Below, piece by piece: positions 33,567 through 43,108 of a DNA stretch of 48,642 nt. How positions within the stretch are numbered: position 1 is the stretch's first letter; every line of letters begins with the position of its first letter. A program made the translations under genes and the position numbers. The notes below the pieces were generated by a model. That model worked only from the letters and a program-made list of their open reading frames with translations. It ran no database searches and was not told where the DNA came from. Origin of the DNA: an uncultured Oscillospiraceae bacterium (GTDB lineage: Bacteria > Bacillota > Clostridia > Oscillospirales > Oscillospiraceae); the NCBI GenBank assembly GCA_910578505.1, contig CAJTPV010000023.1:1-48642 (forward strand). Reading direction: 5' to 3'.

Positions 33567-34550
33567 ATGAGCAAGTCAACAACAGAGGGCGGCCAGCGCC
33601 GCCTGGTCCGGAATTTTGATATGCAGAAAGCGGTGCCCTATATCACGCTGCTGGTCCTGGTTGTGATCTTATCGCTGTATAACGAGCATTTTCTCCAGCT
33701 GTCCACCTTTCAGAACCTTCTGCAGAGTCAGGCGGCCACGGGGATCGTGGCGATCGGCGCGATGTGCGTCATCATCACCGGGGGAATCGATTTTACCACA
33801 GGCTACGGCCTGGCCACGGCGTCTGTGACAGCCGGCGTGCTGTATGTGCGTTCCGGGAACAACGCGGCGGTCCTGCTGCTGGCAGGCGTGGCCGTGGGGC
33901 TGCTGATCGGACTTTGCAACGGCCTGCTCATTACCAAATGGAAGCTCCCGCCCTTTATCGCCACCTTTGCGATGATGTCGGTCCTGCAGGGCATGGCGCT
34001 GCTGATCTCGGAGGGCCGGCAGTACCTCATCACGGACAAGGCGGCGCTGTGGGTGGGGCAGGGATATATTTTCGGCGTCATCCCGGTGCCCTTTGTCATC
34101 TTCCTGGCCATGTGCGCGGCAGGATACCTGCTACTGAACCGGACGAAGATGGGCGTCTATATCTACGCCATGGGGGGCAACGAGGAGGCCGCCGTGTACG
34201 CGGGCGTCAAGGTCAACCGCTATAAGCTGCTGGTGTATGTCTTTGCCGGCTTCTGCACCGGCGTGGCGTCCGTCATCACCACCACGCGCATTGCCCTCAT
34301 TTCCGCCAGCGTCTCCGGGGACATCCTGATGGACGCGATTTCCGCGGTGGTCATCGGCGGCACCAGCGTCAGCGGCGGGAAGGGCGCCATCTCCGGCACC
34401 ATAGCCGGCGTGCTGATTATGGGGCTGATCTCCGCGGCGCTGACCTATCTGAACGTGGACACGCTGCTGCGCAATGTGGTCAAGGGCGTGGTGATCATTC
34501 TGGCGCTGCTGCTGGACTTTGCCATGAACAAAAACAGAAGCGCGGCATAG
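33567..34550 (+). CDS. Sugar-type ABC transporter permease (RbsC-like)
   Basis: A 327-residue inner membrane permease of the branched BPD_transp_2 family. Eight to ten hydrophobic segments are visible, with the family signature GGIDFTTGYGLA near residue 72 and AVVIGGTSVSGGKGAISGT near 255. TAGGAG lies before the ATG. It is stand-alone, while the second permease of the operon is fused to the ATPase. The transporter may therefore have two different membrane subunits. Substrates of the family include ribose, xylose, galactose, autoinducer-2 and inositol. Confidence 0.92.
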   Translation: MSKSTTEGGQRRLVRNFDMQKAVPYITLLVLVVILSLYNEHFLQLSTFQNLLQSQAATGIVAIGAMCVIITGGIDFTTGYGLATASVTAGVLYVRSGNNAAVLLLAGVAVGLLIGLCNGLLITKWKLPPFIATFAMMSVLQGMALLISEGRQYLITDKAALWVGQGYIFGVIPVPFVIFLAMCAAGYLLLNRTKMGVYIYAMGGNEEAAVYAGVKVNRYKLLVYVFAGFCTGVASVITTTRIALISASVSGDILMDAISAVVIGGTSVSGGKGAISGTIAGVLIMGLISAALTYLNVDTLLRNVVKGVVIILALLLDFAMNKNRSAA

Positions 34551-34622
34551 CGCGGCGCGAGGACCGGTATTTCCCAAGGGGATTTCCTTGTGAAATAAAA
34601 TAAAAAATGGAGGAAACTACAG

Positions 34623-35735
34623 ATGAAGAAAAAATTGAGTATGCTCGTGGCCTGCGCGATGCTTCTGGCGCTTCTGGCGGCCTGCGGCGGCAACAACGGC
34701 GGCAGCAGCGCCAGCAACGGCGGCGGCAGCAGCGGCAGCAGCGCCAGCAACGGCGGCAGCAACGCACAGAGCGGCCAGGACAGCGGCAAGAGCGACGGCG
34801 ACAAAATCGTCATCGGCGCGGCCTATTACGATCTGACAAACAACTTTTATGTCAACATGATGACCGCCGGCGAAGAGGCGGCAGAGGACTTCGGCGTGGA
34901 GGTGATCTTCAAGAGCGCGGAGGGCTCCCTGGACAGCGAAATCTCCATTATTGAGAATTTCATTGAGCAGGGCGTGGACTGCATTCTGGTGGACCCCATC
35001 GACGCGGCCGGCGTGGTGCCTGTTTTCCAGGAGGCCTATGAGGCCGGCATCCCCATTGTCAGCATCGGCAACTTTGTGGATACGGAGTTCAATTACAACG
35101 TGCTCTATAACGACTACGAGGACACCTACAAAATCGGCAAGTATGTGGCGGAGAAGATTGGCGGCGCAGGCGATGTGGCCCTTATCTACGGCAACTCCGG
35201 CAACTATGTATCCGACCAGCGGCAGGCCGGCTTTGAGGCGGCTATGGCGGAATATCCCGATATCAGCCTGGTCTCCCAGCCCGCGGACTTCGACGCCACC
35301 AAGGGCATGACAGTGGCCGGGGACCTGATGAACGCCAACCCGGAGCTGAAGGCCATCCACAGCGTCTCCGACGGCGTCAGCTACGGCGTCCTGCAGGCGA
35401 TGCAGTCCGCCGGCAAGGCCGACAGCATTATGCTGACCTCCTACGACGGCGAGCAGGAGGCCAGCGACTTGGTCAGCAGCGGCGACATCGAGATGACCCT
35501 GCTGACCGGCTCGAAGCGTGTGGGCTACTGGAGCGTGAAGATCGGCGCGCAGCTGGCTCGCGGCGAGGACCTGCCCCAGAAGAACTATATGCCCACCTAT
35601 TTTGTGATGGGTGAGGAAGCTGAAAAAATGATGGTGGAAAAGGGCATCGTCGAGGCGGAGCGCATCCTTGGGCCTGCGGAGGGCCGGGAAATGTTCGACG
35701 GCTACCGCGCCGACCTGGGCCCGGACGCAGACTGA
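34623..35735 (+). CDS. Sugar-type substrate-binding lipoprotein of ABC importer
   Basis: A 370-residue lipoprotein. Signal peptide with lipobox LLAAC (Cys near residue 21), then a Gly/Ser/Asn-rich flexible linker to about residue 60, then a type I periplasmic-binding fold (Peripla_BP_4). Recognisable parts are AAYYDLTNNFYVNMMTAGEE near 65, IENFIEQGVDCILVDPID near 105 and SVSDGVSYGVLQAMQSAG near 245. GGAGG lies nine bases upstream. It captures the substrate outside the membrane and hands it to the permeases. A 17-bp hairpin after it may raise its mRNA level relative to the downstream genes. Confidence 0.93.
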   Translation: MKKKLSMLVACAMLLALLAACGGNNGGSSASNGGGSSGSSASNGGSNAQSGQDSGKSDGDKIVIGAAYYDLTNNFYVNMMTAGEEAAEDFGVEVIFKSAEGSLDSEISIIENFIEQGVDCILVDPIDAAGVVPVFQEAYEAGIPIVSIGNFVDTEFNYNVLYNDYEDTYKIGKYVAEKIGGAGDVALIYGNSGNYVSDQRQAGFEAAMAEYPDISLVSQPADFDATKGMTVAGDLMNANPELKAIHSVSDGVSYGVLQAMQSAGKADSIMLTSYDGEQEASDLVSSGDIEMTLLTGSKRVGYWSVKIGAQLARGEDLPQKNYMPTYFVMGEEAEKMMVEKGIVEAERILGPAEGREMFDGYRADLGPDAD

Positions 35736-35767
35736 TACATCCTGAAGCGCTCTCTTTGCATTTGAAA

Positions 35768-35805
35768 TTATCCGATGTGCCGGCGAAAGCCGGCACATCG
35801 GATAA
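35768..35805 (+). other. 17-bp perfect hairpin with GAAA tetraloop inside the operon
   Basis: TTATCCGATGTGCCGGC (35768-35784), loop GAAA, then the exact inverse to 35805. There is no T-run, so it is not a terminator. Between a binding-protein gene and permease/ATPase gene such hairpins typically protect upstream mRNA from 3' exonucleases, giving excess binding protein. The role is inference. Confidence 0.75.
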
Positions 35806-35856
35806 AGAGCGGAAAACAGGGCGGGGAGCAACACATGACGGGAGGAATCCATCCAA

Positions 35857-38442
35857 ATGAAGCAAGGAGAAAAGAAAAACCTGCGTGCAAACAGCCTGCG
35901 ATATACGATCCTGTTGGGAATTATCATAGTATTGATTGTGATTTTCTCCCTGGCTTCGCCTCAATTTCTCAGGCTTTCCACAATGATGAACATTATCCGG
36001 CAGTCGGCTGCGCTGTCCATCTGCTCCATCGGCATGACGCTCATCATTCTCACCGGCGGCATCGATCTCTCGGCGGGCTCGGTGATCGCCCTGGCACCGG
36101 CGGTGGGCGCGCTGATGATCCAGGCCGCCGGCGGCAGCGCCAATCCGGTACAGGCGGTCATGGCCGGCTTTCTGGGGACGCTGCTGGCGGCTGCCGCCGT
36201 CGGGCTGGTCAACGGCGTCCTGGTGGGCGTGTGCCACATCAGCGCCTTTATGGCCACCCTGGCCACCCAGTTCGCGGCCCGCGGCCTCACGCTGAAGCTG
36301 ACCAACGCCAACCGCATCGTCATTGACTCGGCTCTCTACAACTACCTGGGACAGGGCACGCTGTTCACCATCGGCAGGGCAAAGGTACCGTTCTCGATCC
36401 TGTTCGTGGCGCTGTCCTTTGCGCTGGCGTACTTTGTCTTCAACAAGACGGCCATCGGACGCAGGACCTACGCCCTGGGCGGCAACGCGGTGGCCTCCCG
36501 GGCGGCGGGAATCCGGGTGGAGCGGCAGACCATCCTGGTCTACACGCTGGCGGCCCTGACGTATGCGGTGGGGTCCGTCATTACGGCGGGGCGGGCCACC
36601 TCGGCCCAGCCCCTCTCCGGTCAGGGGTTCGAGTTTGAGGTCATCACGGCGGTGGTCATCGGCGGCACCAGCCTGGCCGGCGGCGTGGGCACCATCAGCG
36701 GCACCATGCTGGGCGTGGTGCTGGTGGGCATCATCACCACGGGGCTGGGCATGGTGGATGTGCAGCCCTATGTCAACTACTGCGTCAAGGGCGGGCTGAT
36801 CCTGGCGGCGGTGCTGCTGGACATGAACCTGGGCAGGCTCAGCGCCCGCAGGGACGCCAAGGCCCAGCTGGACAAGGCGCCGGAGGCGCCGGAGCACGGG
36901 GAGAACCAGGCGGTGGCGGCCATCATCGCCGAGAACCGGCAGACCTCCCTGAAGCTGGAGCATATCACCAAGACCTTCCCCGGCGTCAAGGCCCTGGACG
37001 ACGTCTCCCTGGAGATCAAGCGGGGCAAGGTCCACGCGCTGATGGGGGAGAACGGCGCGGGCAAGTCCACCCTGATGAAGGTCCTCTCCGGCGTATACAG
37101 CAAGGACGGCGGCTCCATCACGGTGGACGGCCACCCCATTGCCATCCACTCCCCGGTGGACTCGGTGGGCATGGGCATCGCCGTCATCTACCAGGAGCTG
37201 GCCATCGTGCCGGAGCTGCCGGTGGTGCAGAATATCTTCATCGGCAAGGAGCTGACAGGCCGGCTGCTGCTGGACCTGAAGCAGATGACGGCCCGCGCCG
37301 GCCAGCTGCTGTCCCGCTTCGGCCTGCACATCAACGCCAGCCGGCGGGCAAAGGCGTACACGGTGGGCCAGCTGCAGATGGTGGAGATCGCGAAGGCCAT
37401 TGACTCCAACGCCTGGGTGGTGGTGATGGACGAGCCCACCGCCGCCATTACGGAGGCGGACAAGGAGCGGCTGTTCGAGGTCATCCGGGAGCTGAAGGCA
37501 AAGGGGATCGCCATTGTGTATATCTCCCACCGCCTGTCGGAGATTTTTGAGATCGCGGACGAGGTCTCCGTGCTGCGGGACGGCCGCCTGGTGTCCACCC
37601 AGGACATCCGGGATGTCACCGAGGCCAGCCTCATCAAGAACATGGTGGGACACGAGGTCAACGACATCTTTGACCGGGACAAGACCGCCTCGGACGACCA
37701 CCCGGTGGTGCTGGAGGTCCGCAACCTGTACCGCAAGGGCGTGTTTGCGCCCATCAGCTTCCAGGTCCGCGCCGGCGAGGTGCTGGGCTTCAGCGGCCTC
37801 ATCGGCGCAGGGCGGACGGAGATCATGCGGTGCATTTTCGGCCTGGACAAACCGGACGGCGGCGAGATCTATCTGAACGGTGAGCGGCTGCACATCCGCA
37901 GCGCGGTGGACGCCATCCGGGCGGGAATCTGCCTGGTGTCGGAGGACCGGCGGAAGGAGGGGATCGTCCCGGCCATGAGCGTCCGGGAGAATATCACGCT
38001 GCCCTCTCTGGACCGGCTCAGCAGCGCAGGCGTCATCGACCGGAAACGGGAGCGGGAGATCTGCGGCAGCTATATAGAGAGCCTGTCCATCAAGACGCCC
38101 TCGCCGGAGCAGCACATCGGCAACCTGTCCGGCGGCAACCAGCAGAAGTGCTGTCTGGCCAAGTGGCTGGCCCGGTCGCCCAAGCTGATCATCCTGGACG
38201 AGCCCACCCGCGGCATCGACGTGGGCGCGAAGGCGGAGATCCACGACCTGATCGACAATCTGACCAAGCAGGGCATGGCCGTGGTGATGATCTCCTCGGA
38301 GCTGCCGGAGATCATGGGGGCCAGCGACCGGATCATTGTCCTGTACGAGGGCCGGAAAATGGCGGAATTCAACTGCGTCACGGAGGACATCACCCAGGAG
38401 AAGCTGATGGAGACCGCCTCCGGCATAGCGGTGGGCGCGTGA
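35857..38442 (+). CDS. Fused ABC permease-ATPase (RbsC-RbsA-like), 861 residues
   Basis: Residues 1-330 form a complete RbsC-type permease (GGIDLSAGSVIALAPA near 67 and GGTSLAGGVGTISGT near 268). A hydrophilic Ala/Pro/Glu linker of about 35 residues follows. Residues 365-861 are an RbsA-type double ATPase. The first half has Walker A GENGAGKST near 397 and DEPTAAIT near 525. The second has the usual degenerate loop GLIGAGRTE near 645, LSGGNQQK near 757 and DEPTRGIDVGAK. In most organisms these are separate genes. No frameshift or overlap explains the join; the frame runs cleanly through the linker. With the stand-alone permease it could form an asymmetric importer. Confidence 0.93.
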   Translation: MKQGEKKNLRANSLRYTILLGIIIVLIVIFSLASPQFLRLSTMMNIIRQSAALSICSIGMTLIILTGGIDLSAGSVIALAPAVGALMIQAAGGSANPVQAVMAGFLGTLLAAAAVGLVNGVLVGVCHISAFMATLATQFAARGLTLKLTNANRIVIDSALYNYLGQGTLFTIGRAKVPFSILFVALSFALAYFVFNKTAIGRRTYALGGNAVASRAAGIRVERQTILVYTLAALTYAVGSVITAGRATSAQPLSGQGFEFEVITAVVIGGTSLAGGVGTISGTMLGVVLVGIITTGLGMVDVQPYVNYCVKGGLILAAVLLDMNLGRLSARRDAKAQLDKAPEAPEHGENQAVAAIIAENRQTSLKLEHITKTFPGVKALDDVSLEIKRGKVHALMGENGAGKSTLMKVLSGVYSKDGGSITVDGHPIAIHSPVDSVGMGIAVIYQELAIVPELPVVQNIFIGKELTGRLLLDLKQMTARAGQLLSRFGLHINASRRAKAYTVGQLQMVEIAKAIDSNAWVVVMDEPTAAITEADKERLFEVIRELKAKGIAIVYISHRLSEIFEIADEVSVLRDGRLVSTQDIRDVTEASLIKNMVGHEVNDIFDRDKTASDDHPVVLEVRNLYRKGVFAPISFQVRAGEVLGFSGLIGAGRTEIMRCIFGLDKPDGGEIYLNGERLHIRSAVDAIRAGICLVSEDRRKEGIVPAMSVRENITLPSLDRLSSAGVIDRKREREICGSYIESLSIKTPSPEQHIGNLSGGNQQKCCLAKWLARSPKLIILDEPTRGIDVGAKAEIHDLIDNLTKQGMAVVMISSELPEIMGASDRIIVLYEGRKMAEFNCVTEDITQEKLMETASGIAVGA

Positions 38443-38460
38443 CGGGAGAGGAGGAGCAGT

Positions 38461-39669
38461 ATGACCTATCAGCTGGTGTGCTCCCGCTGCGGGAGCGCTG
38501 CGGAGCGGGAGCCCGCCTATAAGTGTACGCGGTGCGGCGGCATCCTGACATTTCACTACGGCTTCCGGCCCGGGGACTACCGGGTGGAGCCGGAGAAGCC
38601 CGGCATTTTTCGCTTTTCCTCCGTTCTGCCGGTCCAGAACGTCCGCCCCGCCGAATCCCTGGGGGAGGGCGGCACGCCCCTGCTCCCCTCGGCGGCGGTG
38701 GGGCCGGCCAATGGGCTGGAGCGGGTGTATTTCAAGCTGGACAGCCTCAATCCCTCCGGCTCCTTCAAGGACCGGGCCCTGGCGGTGGCGATGAACTGCG
38801 TCAACCGGTTCGGCCTGAAAAAGATGATCATTGCCTCCTCAGGCAATGCCAGCGCAGCGGCCGCCGCCTACGCGGCCCGCGCCGGGGTGGAGCTGATCGC
38901 AGTGGTGCCGGATTCCACGCCGGCAAATAAAACCAGGCAGGCCATGTGCCACGGAGCCCAGGTGGTGAAGGTGCCGGGCAACTACAGCCGCTCCTACGCG
39001 CTCTGCCGGGAGATGGCGGAGACATACGGCTGGTTCGACATGACCACCACCTTCATCAATCCCTACGCCAGGGAGGGCTATAAGACCATCGGGTACGAAA
39101 TTTTCGAGCAGCTGGGCCGCCGCGTCCCGGACGCCATCGTCCTCCCCACCGGCGCGGGACCCATTTTGGCGGCGGTCTGGCAGGCCTTTGTGGAGCTGGA
39201 GCAGCTGGGTCTGGCGGAGCGCATGCCGAAGCTGGTGTGTGTCCAGGCCAAAAACTGCGGCCCCATCGCCGGGGCGTTCCTCCGGAATGCCGGGCAGGTG
39301 GAGCCCTGCGCGGACGCGCAGCCCACGCTGGCCTCCGGGATCAACGACAGCCTGATGGGCTACGCCGACGACGGGGACTATACCCTGGCCTGCATCCGCC
39401 GTAGCGGCGGGACGGCGCTTCTGCTGGACGAGGAGGAGATCCGGCAGTCCGTACGCCAGCTGTGCCGGGAGGGCGTGTTTGCGGAGCCCGCCGGGGCGGT
39501 GTCCGCCGCCGCCATTGCGCGCCTTGCAAGATCCGGCTTCCTGCAGAAAACGGACACGGTGGTGGGCGTGGTGACCGGCCATGGACTGAAAAATCCGCTG
39601 GAGCTGGAGGCCGGCATCCCCACCGCCGCCTCGGCGGCAGAGCTGGCCCGCATCCTGGAGGAGGGATAG
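38461..39669 (+). CDS. Threonine-synthase-like PLP-dependent enzyme
   Basis: A 402-residue fold-type II PLP enzyme. A four-Cys zinc-ribbon start (CSRCGSAAE, CTRCGG) is typical of one class of threonine synthases. The PLP lysine is K103 in NPSGSFKDRA, the phosphate loop is SSGNASAAAAAYAARAG near 125, and LPTGAGPILAAVWQAF near 225 follows. Threonine synthase proper is a biosynthetic enzyme; inside a transport and degradation operon, elimination or deamination of an amino acid intermediate is more likely. That would produce reactive imines, which fits the Rid-family gene at the end of the operon. GGAGG precedes the ATG, and the next gene starts three bases past the stop. Confidence 0.85.
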   Translation: MTYQLVCSRCGSAAEREPAYKCTRCGGILTFHYGFRPGDYRVEPEKPGIFRFSSVLPVQNVRPAESLGEGGTPLLPSAAVGPANGLERVYFKLDSLNPSGSFKDRALAVAMNCVNRFGLKKMIIASSGNASAAAAAYAARAGVELIAVVPDSTPANKTRQAMCHGAQVVKVPGNYSRSYALCREMAETYGWFDMTTTFINPYAREGYKTIGYEIFEQLGRRVPDAIVLPTGAGPILAAVWQAFVELEQLGLAERMPKLVCVQAKNCGPIAGAFLRNAGQVEPCADAQPTLASGINDSLMGYADDGDYTLACIRRSGGTALLLDEEEIRQSVRQLCREGVFAEPAGAVSAAAIARLARSGFLQKTDTVVGVVTGHGLKNPLELEAGIPTAASAAELARILEEG

Positions 39670-39672
39670 AAA

Positions 39673-40431
39673 ATGCTGCTCTATTGGTATGAGACCACTG
39701 CCGCGGACTTTGCCTTTGCGGACGCGGTGGGGGTGCTGAGCATCGGCTCCTGCGAACAGCACGGGGACTATCTGCCGGTGGGGACGGACGGCCTCATCGG
39801 CTGGCGGCTGGTACAGGCGGCGGCGGAGCGGGCGGAGAGTCCGGTGCTGCTGCTGCCGCCCCAGCAGGTGGGGTATTCCCCCCACCACCGGGCCTTTCCC
39901 GGCTGTCTGACGCTGAGCCAGGAGACCATGTTCCGGTATCTGCTGGAGCTGTGCCAATGCGCCTTTGACAACGGCCTTACAAGGCTGCTGCTGGTCAATT
40001 CCCACGGCGGGAACCAGAGCTGCCTGCAGACGGTGGTCAACGAGCTGGGGGCGCGGTACGATTACCGCCCGCTGCTGGTGCGCTACTGGGACCTGATCGC
40101 GGACACGGCGGCAGAACGCCGCTCCTCCGGCAGCGGCGGCATGGGCCACGCAGGGGAGTTTGAGACGTCGGTGATGCAGTACCTGTATCCGGAGCTGGTG
40201 CGTCCGGAGCGCTTTGGACAGCGGCCTGCGGCGGCGGGGAACCGGTATCACAGCCCGGACCTGTTCGCCAGAAACGCGGTCTATCAGTACAAGCCCTTTC
40301 AGGAGTACGACCGGCGGGGGAACGTCGGACAGCCCCAGCTGGCCAGCGCGGAGAAGGGGGAGGCCTTCTTCCTGGCAGCCGCGGACCAGCTGGCGAAGCT
40401 GATCGATTTCTACCGGCACAACCGGTTTTAG
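39673..40431 (+). CDS. Creatininase-family metal-dependent amidohydrolase
   Basis: A 252-residue protein. Metal ligands of the family are visible: E28 and H30 in GSCEQHGDYLP, D39 in GTDGL, the NSHGGNQS segment near 118, and GHAGEFETS with its Glu near 161. Known members open the cyclic amide of creatinine or cleave formamides and peptides of cofactor precursors. Here cyclic-amide or amide opening within the catabolic pathway is inferred. It is tightly coupled to the preceding gene (three-base gap), with GGAGGG inside that gene's end. Confidence 0.9.
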   Translation: MLLYWYETTAADFAFADAVGVLSIGSCEQHGDYLPVGTDGLIGWRLVQAAAERAESPVLLLPPQQVGYSPHHRAFPGCLTLSQETMFRYLLELCQCAFDNGLTRLLLVNSHGGNQSCLQTVVNELGARYDYRPLLVRYWDLIADTAAERRSSGSGGMGHAGEFETSVMQYLYPELVRPERFGQRPAAAGNRYHSPDLFARNAVYQYKPFQEYDRRGNVGQPQLASAEKGEAFFLAAADQLAKLIDFYRHNRF

Positions 40432-40466
40432 TGTATTCCGTCCAATGCAAAAAAGGAGAGTGGACA

Positions 40467-41921
40467 ATGTTATTTAAAATGTATATCAACGGCGCGTGGC
40501 ACGAGGGCGCCGGAGAGCGCAGGGACGTGGTCAGCCCCATCAACGGCGAGGTCCTGGGGCAGCTGTGCATGGGCTCCGCCGCTGACGTGGACCTGGCGGT
40601 CCGGGGCGCTGTGAAGGCCCTGGAGCAGCTGAGCAATATGACCGTCTTCCAGCGCGCGGAGCTGCTGTACCGGATTTCCGACGCCATTCTGGCCCGGAAG
40701 GAGCAGCTGGCGGAGCTGCTGGTCCGGGAGCACGGGAAAATCTATGCGGAGGCCCTGGGCGAGGTGTGCGGCAGCGCGGGCGCGTTCCGGGAGTGCGGCG
40801 ACCAGATCAAATGGCTGCCGTCGGAAATCGTCCCCTGCCGGGAGGGAGAGCGGCTGTGTATGGTCCTGCGCAGGCCGAAGGGCGTGTTCGGGATTATCAC
40901 CCCCTGGAACTTCCCGCTGGGGACGCCCTCCATGTACTATCTGGCCCCCGGCCTGGCGGCAGGCTGCCCGATGGTCTGGAACCCGGCCACCTCCACGGCG
41001 GCGGTTGCCAGCGCGTTTATGCAGTGCTTTGCGGATGCGGAGGTCCCGGCGGGATTTGTCTCCCTGGTCATCGGAAAGGGCTCCGTTGTGGGCGACGCGC
41101 TGTCGGTCCACCCCCAGGTGGCGGGCATCGGCTTTACCGGCTCCACCGCCACCGGCAACACCATCTGCTCCCGGGCCCAGTCCAAGCACACCCAGATGGA
41201 GCTGGGCGGCAACGGCCCCTGCATCGTGCTCAAGGACGCCGACCTGGATCTGGCGGCGGACAAGCTGATGGCCGGGAGCTTTACCAACGCCGGCCAGATC
41301 TGTACCAGCACGGAGCGGGTGCTGGTGGACAACGCCGTGGCGGATTTGCTGGTGTACAAGATCAAGAGCCGTATGGACCGCTACGTCCTGGGCGACCCCT
41401 TCCAGGCGGGGGTGACGGTGGGACCCATGCACGCGCAGGACACCATTGAGACGGTCCTCCGGCACATCGACGACGCGGCTGCCAAGGGCGCGGAGGTTGT
41501 CTGCGGCGGCGGCCGGGCCCCCGGTATGCCCACGGACCACTATATCCAGCCGACGGTTCTGGACCATGTGCGCCGGGACGCGCTGGTGAACGTGGAGGAG
41601 ACCTTCGGGCCGGTGCTGCCGCTGGTGCGGTTCCGGGACGAGTCGGAAATTCCCGCCATCATCCGCGACAGCCCCTACCGGCTGTTCAGCGCGATCTTTA
41701 CCCGCGACGTGGACAAGGCCCTGACCATGGCCCAGAGCTGCGATTTCAACTTCGGCTGCGTCAATATCAACGAGGGCAGCAGCTTCTGGGACACCATGCT
41801 GCCCGCCGGCGGCGGCGGAGGCAGCGCCAGCGGCCATGGCCGCAGCGGCGGAAAATACTCCATCGCCGACTTCAGCGAGGAGCGGCTGGTGGCGGTGAAC
41901 CTGCGGACCGGGCGCAGATAG
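40467..41921 (+). CDS. NAD(P)-dependent aldehyde dehydrogenase
   Basis: A 484-residue oxidoreductase starting at MLFKMYINGAWHEGAGE with AAAGGAG upstream. TPWNFPLGTPS near 152, the NAD-loop FTGSTATGN near 223, catalytic Glu E245 (MELGGN) and catalytic Cys C279 (GQICTS) are all intact. The C-terminus carries a Gly/Ser-rich turn before KYSIADFSEE. It should oxidise a semialdehyde formed after deamination, giving an acid for central metabolism. Substrate is not predictable; relatives include succinate-semialdehyde, lactaldehyde and sugar-acid aldehyde dehydrogenases. Confidence 0.93.
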   Translation: MLFKMYINGAWHEGAGERRDVVSPINGEVLGQLCMGSAADVDLAVRGAVKALEQLSNMTVFQRAELLYRISDAILARKEQLAELLVREHGKIYAEALGEVCGSAGAFRECGDQIKWLPSEIVPCREGERLCMVLRRPKGVFGIITPWNFPLGTPSMYYLAPGLAAGCPMVWNPATSTAAVASAFMQCFADAEVPAGFVSLVIGKGSVVGDALSVHPQVAGIGFTGSTATGNTICSRAQSKHTQMELGGNGPCIVLKDADLDLAADKLMAGSFTNAGQICTSTERVLVDNAVADLLVYKIKSRMDRYVLGDPFQAGVTVGPMHAQDTIETVLRHIDDAAAKGAEVVCGGGRAPGMPTDHYIQPTVLDHVRRDALVNVEETFGPVLPLVRFRDESEIPAIIRDSPYRLFSAIFTRDVDKALTMAQSCDFNFGCVNINEGSSFWDTMLPAGGGGGSASGHGRSGGKYSIADFSEERLVAVNLRTGRR

Positions 41922-41932
41922 GGGCGGCTGGG

Positions 41933-43108
41933 ATGGATGAGAGGAGCAGCCGCCTGCTGGAGGAATGCCGCCGGGATGCGGTGGCGTGGACAGGCCAGCT
42001 GGTGCGGCTCAACAGCGAAAATCCGCCGGGCGGCGAGCTGGCCTGCGCCCGGCGCTGCGGGGAGATCCTGACAGAGCTGGGCATGGACGTGACCATCGAC
42101 GAATTCGCCCCCGGCAGGGCCAATGTGACCGCCTTTGCCGGGGAGCGGGAGCGGCTGGGGAGCGTCTGGAACGGTCACCTGGATACTGTCCCGGCCAAGG
42201 ACGGCTGGGAGGACCCGCCCTTCGGCGCTGTGGTCCGGGACGGCTCCCTCTGGGGGCGGGGCTCGGCAGACATGAAGTCCGGCTGCGCGGCGATGATGGC
42301 CGCGGCAAAGTATATCCTGCGCTCTGGCGCACAGCTGCGGCGGGGCCTCGCCCTGACCCTGGTGGCGGATGAGGAGTGCGTCAACCAGGGGGCCCTGCGC
42401 CTGCGGCAGACAACGCCGCTGACTGCGGCGGCCTGCGTGGTCTGTGAGCCGACCCGGCTGCAGGTCCACTACGGGAACCGGGGCTTTACGTCCTACTATG
42501 TCCGGACCTATGGCCGGTCCTGCCACGGCTGCGAGCCCTGGAAGGGGGTCAACGCCATTTACAAAATGGCCCATGCGCTGGTGAAGCTGGAGCGGTTCGC
42601 GGCGGCGTTCTCCGACCGGACCAATCCCCAGCTGGGCCGGGCGACCATGTCCGTGGGGACCATCCGCGGCGGAAGCAGCCTGAATACCGTGCCCGACTTC
42701 TGCGAAGTGGAAGTGGAGGCCCGTGTGTTTCCCGGAATGCGGGCGGAGGATATTTGCCGGGAGCTGCAGGCGCTGCTGGGCGGCGAGGCGGAGGTCTCGG
42801 TGCGCTCGGAGCTGCCCGCCAGCCTGGCGGCGCTGGACAGCCCCATTGTCCGCACAGCCAGCCGCTGCGTGGAGCGCGTGACAGGACAGAAGGCCGTGGT
42901 CACGAAATTCCCGGCCTGTTCGGAGGCGTCGTTCTTTTCCAAGGGATACGGCATCCCGACGGTCCTGCTGGGGCCGGGAGATATCGGCTGCGCCCACAAG
43001 GCCAATGAGCATGTGGCTGTGGAGGAGATCCGGCAGGCGGTTGCGATTTACGCCATGCTGATGGAGGCATACTCTGTCAAGGAAAAAACAGAAAGAGGGA
43101 ACAATTGA
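41933..43108 (+). CDS. M20 family metallo-amidohydrolase (ArgE/DapE-like)
   Basis: A 391-residue di-zinc hydrolase. H82 and D84 in NGHLDTVPA, the bridging Asp in GRGSADMKSG near 107, the catalytic Glu pair in ADEECVNQG near 145 and CEPTRLQVHYGNRG near 170, and a late His in CAHKANEH near 365 give a complete active site. The lid domain lies between residues 180 and 295. Members remove acyl groups or cleave dipeptides. In this operon it likely hydrolyses an N-acyl or carbamoyl intermediate. It begins 11 bases past the ALDH stop, and its own stop overlaps the next ATG (TGATG). Confidence 0.92.
   Translation: MDERSSRLLEECRRDAVAWTGQLVRLNSENPPGGELACARRCGEILTELGMDVTIDEFAPGRANVTAFAGERERLGSVWNGHLDTVPAKDGWEDPPFGAVVRDGSLWGRGSADMKSGCAAMMAAAKYILRSGAQLRRGLALTLVADEECVNQGALRLRQTTPLTAAACVVCEPTRLQVHYGNRGFTSYYVRTYGRSCHGCEPWKGVNAIYKMAHALVKLERFAAAFSDRTNPQLGRATMSVGTIRGGSSLNTVPDFCEVEVEARVFPGMRAEDICRELQALLGGEAEVSVRSELPASLAALDSPIVRTASRCVERVTGQKAVVTKFPACSEASFFSKGYGIPTVLLGPGDIGCAHKANEHVAVEEIRQAVAIYAMLMEAYSVKEKTERGNN

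Noticed and set aside
35473..38556. 1,027-codon open frame on the minus strand
   Set aside because: Shadow of the binding protein and permease-ATPase genes; Asp/Gly/His/Gln-rich with no domains.
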